From the NCBI GenBank assembly GCA_928212115.1, contig CAKMRJ010005412.1, positions 246,068,681 to 246,132,680 on the forward strand: a stretch of 64,000 nucleotides of DNA, given 5' to 3'. Position 1 is the first letter of the stretch; every line of letters begins with the position of its first letter. The DNA is from Lactuca virosa (taxonomy: Eukaryota > Streptophyta > Magnoliopsida > Asterales > Asteraceae). The notes beneath the pieces were generated by a model. The model had not been told where the DNA came from, ran no database searches, and worked only from the letters and a program-made list of their open reading frames with translations. The position numbers and the translations under genes are program-made. Shown here piece after piece: positions 10,223-21,417 of the stretch.

Positions 10223-12301
10223 CAGTCTTATGATCTTTCAACGTGGTGTTCTTATTTTTCTTCTTCTTGAATCGAAATCTCCATTTTGATTATTTATTCA
10301 ATAGTTTACATTTTATACCTTACAAAAATTTCTATGTTATACCAAATTTGGGGTGGTACAGTTTAATTAGTTCTTATCCCTTTAAACCATTCCCTTAGTC
10401 CTCAAAGTCTTAAGAAGTTCTTTACTCGTATGATCCTATGCGTAGACATTCTGTTATTTAGTTTCTTGATTTTTGATCTTATTTATCGTCTATTAGGACT
10501 TGATACTATTAAAACTCAAGGAAATTGTTGAATCTCTTATATACTCTAGGCGTTTTGCCTCTACTCATTAAGTCATTTTATGGAATTCTCAAATTCCACA
10601 TTCCACTAGCCTTCATAATTCCTTACAACTTGTCATTACTTATGACTAAAATAGAATCACACTACTTTAAAAACATCTTTTTAATAATATATACCCTTTC
10701 ATTTTTATATCATCTCCTTTACAATTCTTTGTAATGTATCGTCACTTACGAATACATCATATTCTCATTATCTCAATTCAAATGTTTTACAGTTGTCCAA
10801 TCATTTATGACTCAATCTTGTATTTTACGGAGTATTTTATAACGTTATGCTTTGGTTTACACTGGGAAGTAACCCTCTTCTGACTGGATTTCATGACTAA
10901 AACACGAAATTTTGTTGGAAATAATTCTCATCTTAACTAACACTAATTTCCATTCATTAGTTCATGTTTTAACTAATAAGCTTTTCCTTAGCTTTCACTT
11001 GTGCCTCATCAGGTATCATAATGATACTACAGTCACATTTCTTTAGAAATTTTGATACCATAACTTTCACAGGTCGCCCAGTCCATCCTTAATAATCTCA
11101 CCCTTTATCTTCTAGTCCCATTAAAGGGAAACTACTTTTCATCATATCATAGCTATGGCTGAGCAATTCATTTCTTATTATTTATTTCTCATTTCAGGGA
11201 ATCATCAATGATTATATTGTTTCTAATATGATTATGCAAATCCATTTCATGCTAAGGATGTAACTAATCCATCCAAAATCAGGCGATATTTACTACATCC
11301 TCAATAATTATCTATTATATCATGATTATAATGATAGTACTTCATGTTTGTTAAATGTCATGCATCTTAACGTCACAATACTAGCATTATAACTAAAACT
11401 TTACAAGTCTTTTTTTGCATCTTTACTATAACACTACTGTCGCGACTAGCTTTTTGGGCTTTTTCTTCATTTATTCATATCGTTTACCTTCAATGACCAA
11501 TCTTAGTATCCTTCCTATCTTCTTTTACCAGATCCTCTTCAATAACTTCCTCTAACAATCTTAAGGAATGGATCAATTCACATTGATCCTTTTGTCTGGA
11601 TGCTTACTTTACTACAGATGATAACATCTCAGTAGACTTTTCTCGTCTCATGACAGGGTTATTTATTCCAATTTGCTTCTAATTCTCTTATGCGTACAAT
11701 ACAATACTAATATTTCTCATTTATACTTATTCATTCTAATTACCACTTATATGTGGATTATGGACCCATTACACTTTCTCTATGCTATTCTAATCTTGTA
11801 GGGATTAAACATCCCCATTCCAAGTATCTTATTAACTCCCTTATTGAAGTAGAAAAATGAAACTACCTCACTTTTAACCATAATTAGCACTTCTACCCTT
11901 AACCCTTGTGTTGGTATATAACACTTACATATACTAAGCACCATCTATATATTAGTACGGTGCTATGAGGTATACATTCCTGATTACAAAATGCATGCCA
12001 TCTCATTTGTGTCGTGCTTCTCCGTTAAACTTGATCTTCACGAACTTCATGATTTTGTTAAGTGTCAATGATTGTCATGTGTCTATAGTTATATGTGTGA
12101 ACCATAGCACTACATACATAGTATACTCATATAGTCATGACTTTACCACTCTGTCCCCCGATTCACAAGCTTAAACATGTTCTCATCTACTATCTTTCAA
12201 CACATTCTCTATTTGAGAATATGAGGGTTCATCTTACTAACTTTTATTTACCTTGTACCCTGGAATTTGCGGCCCATGACTGGAACATCGAAAATATGTA
12301 C

Positions 12302-12367
<66 letters not shown>

Positions 12368-13665
12368 CTACTATAGTGGAGTCATACATCCCTTCATTTT
12401 GCATCTCGCTTCCCATATACCTATGCATCCTTAAACTCTTTATGGAGCTTAATCTTTATTCTTAGGTCTCATGAGTCTATTTGACTTCCAAACCAACCTT
12501 TAGCCACCTCTGGTTTCATATCTCACATTCTACGTACCAATTTACTATTGAACCCTCCTTAGCGCTTAGTATTTCTCCTTAGACTTTATAAGTCTATGCG
12601 ACCCTCGATCATTCCTTAACTATTCCTTGATCTTAATTTGGTTTTATGTAAACCTTTTAGCCAACCCTCTTATACAACTATTTTTATTTCTCTTACATAC
12701 CGACTCTTTCACATTTACATGTCCTTATTACACAAACTGGGGTAAGTTCTATGATAACTCAATCATGTTCCTTTATACATAAAGGGGTACTATCTGATTT
12801 ATCACAGCTTAAAGACTGCTCACACCATCTAGACCTAGGAATTATACCTATACTCTCATCCATTTTGCTTTATGGTATGTTCATTATGTCCTTCTAGTCA
12901 TAAATTCCTGAAAAGTTTCTAGGTTTCTCTAGACACATTACTAATATGTATCCCTTACATGGTATGTCCACACTTCATGTTAACTAGGGGCTTTATGTCA
13001 CATCGTTTTACTATCCTGAAACTTTGAACATACTTTCATTATTATTACAATAATATTTTAGTCTAACCATGCTTAAAACTGATTCTTGCTTGTGTTGCAA
13101 AAGAATAGCAAAATTCTTAATAATCTTAGGTTTCTAATTCTTTACTCGAATTGTGACTATACCTCATCAGCAATATGCCTGATGGCTTGCCACAATGCTT
13201 TCAACCATATTCACATAATATGGTGATAACAATACTCTTGTCATTACATATGACCCATACATAATTCACATAGCACACTGACAGTGGTATCTTTTTCCAA
13301 TTACTATTAGTATTAACCAGACATATAAATCTTATAAAAATCTATCATCCTTTTTCAAACTCTAACGATACCTTATGAATAATATCCTTGATTGTTCTTA
13401 GCAACGATTTCAATCTTAACACCTGACACATAGGTGACAATAGCTTGGTCATGACATATGAACTCAACAAAATTCTTATAACATACACGCATACAAGAGT
13501 GTTCTTTTTTCTAGCCACACGTCATATCACTCTAGACTTGTAAGTCTATCAGGAATTCTACCATTTTTAAGGAATCACACCTTTTAATTTTCATAGGTTA
13601 AGCCTACGAAGGTCAATCCTTGCCTGATTCACTAAAACCACGACTTTGATGCCAAATTGGAACAC
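10218..13665. other. AT-rich stretch without a recognisable gene
   Basis: No frame gives a protein family I recognise. The plus strand is rich in T and C. A (TA)n run of about 30 units lies at 12306-12364. At the right edge TTTGATGCCAAATTGGAACA resembles, on the minus strand, a degenerate primer site (TTGGCATCAAA) next to an LTR. This may therefore be the decayed interior of an old minus-strand retroelement whose LTR continues at 34885. That reading is tentative. Confidence 0.4.
12306..12364. repeat. (TA)n microsatellite
   Basis: An uninterrupted TA run of about 30 units. The open frame across it, rich in Tyr-Ile, is an artefact of the repeat. Confidence 0.95.
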
Positions 13666-15856
13666 TGTAACGCCCGCAGATTCGGGTTAGTCAATTTAGA
13701 GACAATGAGCGTCAAAAATGACTTTTTATGGAATATTATTTTGAAGGAATAATCTTAACCAAGTTACAGTATATGTCACAAGGGTTTCGTACATATAAAG
13801 AATGCCGAAATCCGAGTTATAACGAAGAAGTTATGGCCCGTCGAAGTTTTACGGCTAAACTGGCACGACACCGCGTAAATGAAACGAAAGTCGTAGTATA
13901 TGTTAAACCGAGAATGTACATAAAAATAACGTCCAAATCTGACTTCGTATAAGGAAGTTATGATTTTTATAAGATTTAGCATAGCAGTGCACAACCTGGA
14001 ATTCGAATTTTAGATCGATCAATTTTTAGCCGACACAACCTAAATGAGAATTTAAGATCTCATTAATATGAGTTCAACGACAAAAAGACTGTCGAAAACG
14101 GAGTCCGTATGTAGAAGTTATTAATATTACACGGTCGTTAGCAGTGTAATCTTCTCATACTGTTAAATTTAAAATGATCGAGAATTAGCCAATGGAGTGA
14201 AAAGGATAGTTGTAGATATTGTCAATACCTACGCGTGGATATAAAGAACGTCAAAAACGGAGCTTGTATGCAAAAGTTATGGAGTTTAGAAGTCGGAAGG
14301 GTGTTGTTGCGAAGTGGGTGACGTGGCGCGATCTGAGCCATTGCTTTCTACCCACGCCTTGGCACCAGATGGTGACATGTAGCACCAACTTGACGATTTG
14401 GAGGCCAAAACTCGACGAGTTTGTCCCAATTCCAGCCTATAAATACCATGTGAGAGTGCCTTTAATTTTCACACAAAAACCCTTTCACTTCTCTCTCTAA
14501 CCTCTCTCTAAGCCTCCCAAATCCCTAGTAACCTCAAGGTGCTAGAGTAAAAGCCCCAGAGTGCTAGAAAGCTCCGAAAAGAAGATCTTTCGGCTCGGAA
14601 GTTCTGCCCCGCAGAGCCCGGTTTCTAGCCAAACCTCCCGGTAAGTGAGTTATGCTTACCCTACTTCAAGTATAGCTTATGTTTAAGTTCAATATCGTTA
14701 TTATGAACTTATAAACAATAAATATATTACAAAAATATAAGATACAAAGTGTTATTATAATATCTTTTAACTACTCGCGGTACGGAGAATCTGGTTTGAA
14801 GGGCCGCATTGGGTTGTTGGATTTCAGAAGTACTATAATGCCAAAATGGTCCTGCCCTCCGGTGTTTCATGTCTGGCCCCTGTGTGACACCAGTCAAATT
14901 TTGGTCAAAAATAAATTGATCAATAATCGTAATTGGGATGAACCAAGTGGTAGTGTTTGTAACAAGGTTTCCAAAAACATAAAGAACACTGAGATCCGAG
15001 TTATAACGAAGAAGTTATGACCAATCGAAAATCCGCGTCAAAACCGGCAAAACACTGTTCAGTGTAAAAAAGTGAATTTTCGATAAAAGGCTTTTTAGCC
15101 TTAACAATCTAAACGAAACTTGTAGAATATGTTAAAATGAGAACGTTCATAAAAAGAACGTAAAAATCTGACTTCGTATGAGGAAGTTATGATTTTCGAA
15201 GTTTCGGTTTAGCAGTAGACAGCTAAAAATTCGAAATATAAATCGATCGAGATTTAGCCGACGCAACTTAAACGAGAATCGAAGGTCTCGTCAAAATTAG
15301 CACAACGGTAAAAAGACAGACGAAAACGGACGTCAGATGAAGAAGTTATGAATTTTCAACGGATTCCCGTCTCGGTCTGTTTAAATTAATAATATTAAAA
15401 ATAAAGCCAAAATCAGCCGAAGAAGACTAAACAAAAGTCGTAGAGTATGATTTTACCTATGCGTGCATATAAAGAACGCCAAAAACGGAGCTCGTATGCC
15501 AAAGTTATGAATTTCGGAAGTGTTTGGCACAAAAATCAAGAAATTCTAGAAAACCGGGAAAAATCGCATGAGTCAGCTTCGGACACGTCACCTCGCATGT
15601 GAGGCCTCCACGTGTTCGCTTCTCATTCGACTGCAGCCTCGCGTGTCGTCTCCTGATAGGTCCGAAGTCGTCACCTTCTTTCCCCATTGGACCGAACTTC
15701 GGTCCACTTAGAAGAGGCCACCTGTCCGAAACACGTGCCTCGCACAAGATCCGAATCCGAGCCACCTTCGCTGCTGATGACGCGTGTCCTGCTGACTCAC
15801 CCCTCACCTCGCCACCTGTCTGTTGAGTCACACTTCAGACCGCACCCTCGCACCCC

Positions 15857-15864
15857 TATATAAA
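15857..15864 (+). promoter_or_regulatory. TATA box of the giant gypsy 5' LTR
   Basis: TATATAAA in CCCCTATATAAAGGGTGCG follows a CG-containing stretch unlike the surrounding AT-rich DNA. The same sequence stands at 31559-31566 in the 3' LTR. Transcription would be expected to start about 30 bp downstream. Confidence 0.7.
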
Positions 15865-16374
15865 GGGTGCGAGACTTCTCGGCTAGAGATGATTTTTCAC
15901 CCCTAATTTCCCCATTTTGCACCATTTCACCCCCTCGACTTTCTCACGACCCCCCAAGGCCCCGGTATCGAGTCTAAAGCTCGAAGCAAGCCCCAGAGCC
16001 CCGGAATTCTCGAGAAGTCATCCTCTCTCCTGTCGAAACTGTGCCCGTTTTGAGCCGGTTTTTCGTCAAACAAACTCTTTTCCGGGAAACGAAACGCTGC
16101 CCGAATCACCGCTTATCAAAGTGTGTTCATACCCCTATAATCTACCTTTTCAATGGTTTTTAAATGCTTTTAGGGGGGGGGGAATACAAGTTTAACACAA
16201 TATTAAATTGTGTTAATAACTGTGTGTGATAATAATCACACATAAAGTTTCCGTAGGCTTTTAAGAATTACTAAATACTTCCAAAATAACGTAAAGCCAT
16301 GTTAAATTCTTTGAAAAATGTTTTATAAACTATTTCAAAATATAAATGCCAAAGTCATGTTTATATATGTATAA

Positions 16375-16484
16375 ATATATAAATAAGACTTGAAGGGCTT
16401 AGGACTAATGAATTATCCTATATCCTTTTCCTTATTTGGATGTGGAATTAGGGTTGTATTATTTGTCCGAAGGTCGTTTCCTTC

Positions 16485-16556
<72 letters not shown>

Positions 16557-16600
16557 CATATATGAGTCTAAAAGGTTACTCCTTTTAGTATCATTACCTT
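16375..16600 (+). repeat. Foldback module 1 (5' LTR)
   Basis: The apical core TTCCTTATTTGGATGTGG is at 16428-16445. The upstream arm (ATATAAATAAGACTTGAAGG) pairs imperfectly with the downstream arm around 16455-16495. A long (TA)n run has expanded inside the downstream arm. Confidence 0.65.
16490..16552. repeat. (TA)n microsatellite in the 5' LTR
   Basis: About 31 TA units here, against only about eight at the matching place in the 3' LTR (near 32193-32208). This accounts for most of the length difference between the LTRs. Confidence 0.92.
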
Positions 16601-16766
16601 TGTATCAGGCTGAGCAAAGGTGATATTCCATGAGAATTCATGCTAATCAGATAGAACATATAAATTATAATAGGTATAATTTATGATTCAAAACTAAATA
16701 TACAAGTATGATTCATGACTGTATACTTTCCAAGGAAATTATCAAATACATGTTTGGAAAACTAAA

Positions 16767-16907
16767 AATATATTGTCAATCATTATTTCAGAATGATTGA
16801 GTTTTAATTCAAGAATATACTGTCAATCATTATTTCAGAATGACTGGGTTTTAATTCAAGAATATACTGTCAATCATTATTTCCGAATGATTGGGTTTTC
16901 AAAACTA
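16767..16907 (+). repeat. Three 47-bp tandem repeats in the LTR
   Basis: Units start at 16767, 16814 and 16861 with the core TGTCAATCATTATTTCAGAA. The same triplet is at 32419, 32466 and 32513 in the 3' LTR, so it predates insertion. Confidence 0.9.
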
Positions 16908-17439
16908 ATATACATGAACGTTTAATATGCTTTTTATGAGACTCTGTATTCAGGTTGTTTAATTCATTTTAGACAACATAGGAAGTCCTGACATTATAAC
17001 CAGAATCTCCAGCCGCGGATCAAAACAAGTGTGTGTAGCTCTATATCGGGAATTGATAACCCCGCACTCAGGCTTCTAGCTATAGTTTGATGAGTGACAA
17101 TTGTTATCACCAGTTTAAACGCCCGCAAAGCATTTGTTTCAGGCCATCCGTCATAGTATGGTTATAATAAAAATTACTCATTAAAAACGTATTAACAATA
17201 CGTTAATGTATAAACAAATAAACGAAAGTACACCTTCAAAGTACCAGTTTATAGAATACAAAAATACAATGGTTTAATACAGTTTTCATTAACACCTGGT
17301 GGAGCGAGGCACACTCTCAGTTTCAAGTTTTCATAAAGGAATACAAAACAGTAATACAAAGAGAACGGTTTATGGGATTAAACCACTTATCCAATGGAAC
17401 TTAGTCACTTAATCTCGGTAAACTAGTATAACATAAAAG

Positions 17440-17640
17440 ACCTTTAGTGGTTAATTCTATAATTCCTTAGTTGATACATCATAGTTATACATAAATGATG
17501 TCCGATTGACAATAAAGTGTGTGACTTCCCCCTTACTTCCTGATCCTTTTTTGGTTGTGGGCTTAGGGCAGATACACCCAGTTGACTGTCAATTCGATAT
17601 TATGTTATGTATAATCAGTATAAATTAAGTAATTACAGAG
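17440..17640 (+). repeat. Foldback module 2 (5' LTR)
   Basis: The apical core, near 17542-17560, is the GATCC...TTGGTTGTGG variant. Arms are long: TTATACATAA...GATTGACA upstream matches the reverse complement of TGTCAATTCGATATTATG and following bases. Outer arms continue to about 17440 and 17640. Confidence 0.72.
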
Positions 17641-18056
17641 GGAAACCATTGAGGTTACCAGTTAATCACCTCAGGAGATATAGGATTTCCTGGAGAAACC
17701 AGTGAACTTATTCAAAGAATTTAGGGTATACTTAACAGAACTAAAATACTTATGAACTCACCAGCTTAAATGCTGATCTACTCTTTCCAAATAACTTGTA
17801 TTCTCAGGAATATAGTAGACATGTACACTCCCGAAGCTTTTGAGAAGACTACCTAGTACCGTACCGCGACTCTTGTCTTCTCCTGTACCTACTTCAGTGT
17901 TTGAATATGTAATGTTTAAACGCTTATGTAAAACTTATACTTATTAATGCAATGGTTGTTTGTACTTTGATTACTATATTGCATGTGTTGTGATACTTAC
18001 CTAAAGTCCTCCGCCCCCGAACGTTTCCGCCATTCTGGTTTGGGGGTGCGACAGAT

Positions 18057-18068
18057 TGGTATCAGAGC
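18057..18068 (+). other. Primer binding site (initiator Met tRNA) of the giant gypsy
   Basis: TGGTATCAGAGC begins three bases after the LTR end at 18053. It is complementary to plant initiator Met tRNA. Confidence 0.93.
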
Positions 18069-19642
18069 AGTGTTTATAGTGAACTCAGTATATCAGTCAT
18101 AAAAGATATACAACTATAAACCTATTGGGATAAAAACACTCTGACTAAGAGTTATACTTTAAAAATATATCAATATTTTATAAAAGTATAAGTACATGCA
18201 GAGTATGTATACCAGAATGAGTATCACAAGAAGAACAAAACTAAAGTATTTAGATGTTGGACATTGCAGTTAAACCTAGACAGTGATGTAATCATATCTG
18301 GGATCAATATAGCCTGATCAACTATATTCATCCTAGATATGACCACCATGTGTTTAGGGGAGTGATTGTAGTGTTGCAACTGGTCTAAAACTTACCTAAG
18401 TACCAAAAGAATTCTAAAACCAAACATAAAGACTAAAATACTATGGGAGTATTTTAGGATGCTATAACAAGAAAACTGAGAAGTTGTTAAGTTCTTGTAT
18501 CTAGAAGTCCAAGAATCAAACTCATAACTAAAATAACATGGAGGTATGTTTCATACCTGTAGGAAAATGTTAAAAATATCTTTTCTGATAAGTCTATAAT
18601 TACTAAGTGGATACATTAAGGTTATATATAGCCGAGATTTTATAGACTTAGAATAGGTGATTTTCACTCTACTTCCTTTTCCTTGTTTGGATGTGGTTTT
18701 AGAGTAGGATTACTTATTCAAAGGTCTATTTGATCTGGATTATATATAATCGGTACACACCATGTGATTATAAAAGGACCAGAAAGAATCACCTTCGTAA
18801 AGATTTTCTCATAGATTCTTTAGACATTCCCATTCTCGTATAAACCCGTTAGATAAACATAGTTACTCCAGCAATCAATAGAAGAGTCAAGGAGGATCCA
18901 ACAGAATTTCATTAGGAGAATTCCATGGAAAGAAACAGATAAACTATAGAAATCATTTAGTGCCTTTACCCTATTAAGAACACCAATGAGATATTCGCAT
19001 GAACTTCCGAGATTCAAAATCTTGATTTCGAAGTAATGAGGATCAGTGTCAGAATCGGAAGTAAGACAGCCCGGGAATTCAATATACCTACAGAGGAGAA
19101 GTACACCCTATAGATACCAGGAGAGAACAAATCATTACCACCCAGAATAGAACAAAGGAAAACCACGCATGATTCATGTGAAGTGTTCGAGCACCTTTCC
19201 ATCTAAGTAATAACTAGTAAATCCGTTCAACCTAGTGAGTTAGTGATTTCATTACTCACATTAGGTTTTGAGCTTATCCACTTTTCCTGTCACGGCTAAT
19301 AACAATAAAACAGATCACGGAATCTTAATTGATAGTGATTACTTCTCAAATTCATAAGTCTATTTTATGTAGACACTGTTATGAATTATTTTCGAATATT
19401 TTTTAAAATTAGGAAAACGATATCCACCAAACAAAGGTAACTTAGTTTGGATAATACTCGGTTCCTAACCATTCTAGAAAATTATTCCTGTTCCTCACCA
19501 GGACTGCATCATAGGGATGCAGGTCGAATCATTGAGAACAATATAACAAAAAAAATATTAATACATAGATACAAATGGATAGAATACATTTAGAGACACG
19601 ATAGTCGCTCACGAGCTCATTTTCTTATCATGAAACAGAATC
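18069..19642 (+). other. Leader of the giant gypsy
   Basis: This is non-coding and AT-rich, between the primer site and the Gag start. It contains foldback module 3 (18596-18790). No other gene-like signal was seen. Confidence 0.7.
18596..18790 (+). repeat. Foldback module 3 (leader)
   Basis: The apical core TTTTCCTTGTTTGGATGTGG is at 18677-18696. The arm GGTTATATATAGCCGAGATT pairs with the complement around 18745-18775, and TATAGACTTAGAATAGG with the stretch around 18720-18740. Confidence 0.72.
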
Positions 19643-19975
19643 ATGCCTCCAAAGAAGTGTAACCAACCCACCAGTGAAACACCAATCCTTCATATAGATG
19701 CGGCTACATTTCAAGTTGCGGTCACAGCAGCTGTAACAGCTGTCATGGCACACCTAAATGCTAACAATGCCAATGTTAGCAGTAATGCTATCGGTAACCC
19801 CGATCGTGGTGATGGCCAAGTACAGCAACGAGCACCTACTTGTAAGGACATCTCGAACCTTAAGCCTAATATCCTTAAATGAAAGTTCGAGAACACGAAA
19901 GAGAGTTGTTCAACTCAAGAACCTAACAGAGGGCAACGAACTGGAGCAGTCAATACCCCCGTCAGCCCTGTTATT
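19643..19975 (+). pseudogene. Gag N-terminus of the giant gypsy, truncated
   Basis: ATG at 19643 opens MPPKKCNQPTSE, with an alanine-rich helix and then VQQRAPTCKDISNLKP, typical of the N-terminal part of gypsy Gag before the capsid domain. The frame meets TGA at 19880. Past that stop the original downstream frame resumes as QRTGAVNTPVSPV and runs across the TTATT duplication into the zinc-knuckle segment at 28097. The whole capsid domain (about 200 residues, retrotransposon gag) is missing between KDISNLKP and NTPVSP. The gene had therefore lost its particle-forming core before or independently of the nested insertion. It cannot make functional Gag. Confidence 0.75.
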
Positions 19976-21379
19976 TGTAACACCCTTTTTTTTTTTTCCT
20001 GCGGTAAATAAATATTTACTACAGTAATAAAATATCTGATTTGGTCCCCATTTGAATATTAATAAAACTTCATTTATAATATAATGACATTTAAAGAGTT
20101 TTAAATAAACACAAATAAATCCAGGTTTAAACTTTATTACATAAAACATGATTTATTGAAATAAACAGCGGAAGACTTTTATCCATAATTTTCAAGAGTA
20201 ATGCGGTTGCCACGATAGTCAAGCTGGATTCTTCCCCTTGTTTACCCCAGAGGGTCCTGTAAAAATGTTAATAGTATCTGATAAGTCAACGCTTAGTGAG
20301 TTCACAATCTATACATTTTACCACATGCATATAATCATTATAAAAATATTTACTGTTTTACTACAGTAATTCTGAAATATTTACTGTTTTACTACAGTAA
20401 TCCTGAAACATCTACTGTTTAACTACAGTAGTTAATCATGTATGTCATATAATAATCATAGTAATAACATTTACTAGTATATAATATATAGCATAACATT
20501 TTTACCGTCAACAGTAAAAATTACACATATAACATGTTTACACATAATTACCGTCAATAGTAAATAATGGTAAATAATGGTAAATATTATTTATCATAAT
20601 ATCTTCACATGAACTTGTTTTATAATAACTACATACATGAGTATCACATATAGAATAGTAAAACTCACCTTAGTCGCAGAACAGCAACACGAACGTTTGT
20701 TTTCTCGAGTTTATTCACTTAACAGCCTCTCAGGATTTATCTTCTCGATTATCAAGACTATAATTTACACTTGTTGTTCTTTCCCAAATGAAGGAAAATT
20801 ACCTCTCTATTTATAGGTAAAAATGTTGATTATTTTATTCATGACCTAATTTCTCCATTATTATTTTTTTTTATGATTTCTTTTACTTTTGGCCTAATTC
20901 TTGCACTCAATACCGCACCTAGAACTATTGGACCCGACTCCATCTTGAAGGAAATCGAGTCAGCTTTCCAATGGCACCAGCCACTCGCCGCCACGCGCCG
21001 CCACTCGCCACTTTTCCGGCCGGTGGTCGGCTGCCGGATTTCATTTCGAGATTTTTGTTCAAACTTCAAAAATTCATAACTTCTTCATACGAGCTCCGTT
21101 TTCGACGTATTTTTTTTCATGCGTAGGTATTTCCGAGTACTACAACTTTCATTTAGATCACTTTAGCTAAAAATAAATATATTTTTACTTTCATATTTAA
21201 ATGTAATTATAACTTTTTAAACCATATAACCATTAAATCTTTTATACACATTTTTGATTATTTGTAACACCAAATTTACTACTATATATTTATATATAAC
21301 TTATGATAATTTTATAAACATTTTTGACATAAATACTTATCTTTATTTATTTATTTATAAATGAAAACGGGGGGTTACA
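19976..21379 (-). repeat. 3' LTR of the nested chromovirus
   Basis: Plus-strand reading starts TGTAACACCC and ends GGGGGGTTACA. It contains three 31-bp palindromic units (20344-20436) and, on the minus strand, the motif ACGGAGCTCGTATGAAGAAG, which also occurs in the other LTR families here. Confidence 0.95.
20344..20436. repeat. Three 31-bp units, each a TACTGT...ACAGTA hairpin
   Basis: Units start at 20344, 20375 and 20406, and each contains TACTGTTTNACTACAGTA. Further degenerate copies (TTACTACAGTAATAAA, ACCGTCAACAGTAAAA) flank them. The same array is at 27052-27144 in the other LTR. Confidence 0.85.
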
Positions 21380-21395
21380 ATTCTCCCCTACTTGG
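21380..21395 (-). other. Polypurine tract of the nested chromovirus
   Basis: The minus strand reads CCAAGTAGGGGAGAAT immediately before the LTR start TGTAACCCC. Confidence 0.8.
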
Positions 21396-21417
21396 AATGA
21401 TTTCGTCCTCGAAATCC

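Larger units (their letters stand above)
14883..18053 (+). repeat. 5' LTR of the giant gypsy
   Basis: It begins TGTGACACCAGTCAAATTTT and ends GGGGGTGCGACA. U3 contains four repeat units of about 160-170 bp (from about 14983). A TATA box (TATATAAA, 15857-15864) follows a GC-richer promoter stretch. Beyond it lie two foldback modules (about 16375-16600 and 17440-17640), a (TA)n run (16490-16552) and three 47-bp tandem repeats (16767-16907). Confidence 0.92.

Noticed and set aside
12137..12376. A 79-codon open frame ending in a Tyr-Ile run
   Set aside because: Half of it is translation of a (TA)n microsatellite. The same applies to the minus-strand frames at 45206-45388 and the start of the one at 25256-26002.
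13640..13665. A second complete retroelement boundary at TTTGATGCCAAATTGG
   Set aside because: The match to a primer site is poor and no partner LTR could be located, so only a tentative note is made in the feature for 10218-13665.
15505..15831. Open frames on both strands in the GC-richer part of the giant gypsy LTR
   Set aside because: They overlap the promoter and TATA box, differ between the two LTRs by frameshifts, and match no family. The open frames reflect base composition.
16767..16907. CRISPR-like regular repeats (47 bp here, 36 bp at 34144, 33 bp at 9734)
   Set aside because: Units are directly adjacent without unique spacers, they lie inside LTRs, and the DNA is from a plant. 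They are minisatellites.
18057..18068. tRNA gene remnants at the TGGTATCAGAGC sites
   Set aside because: Each match is only about 12 bases, sits within a few bases of an LTR end, and is the primer site; no tRNA body follows.
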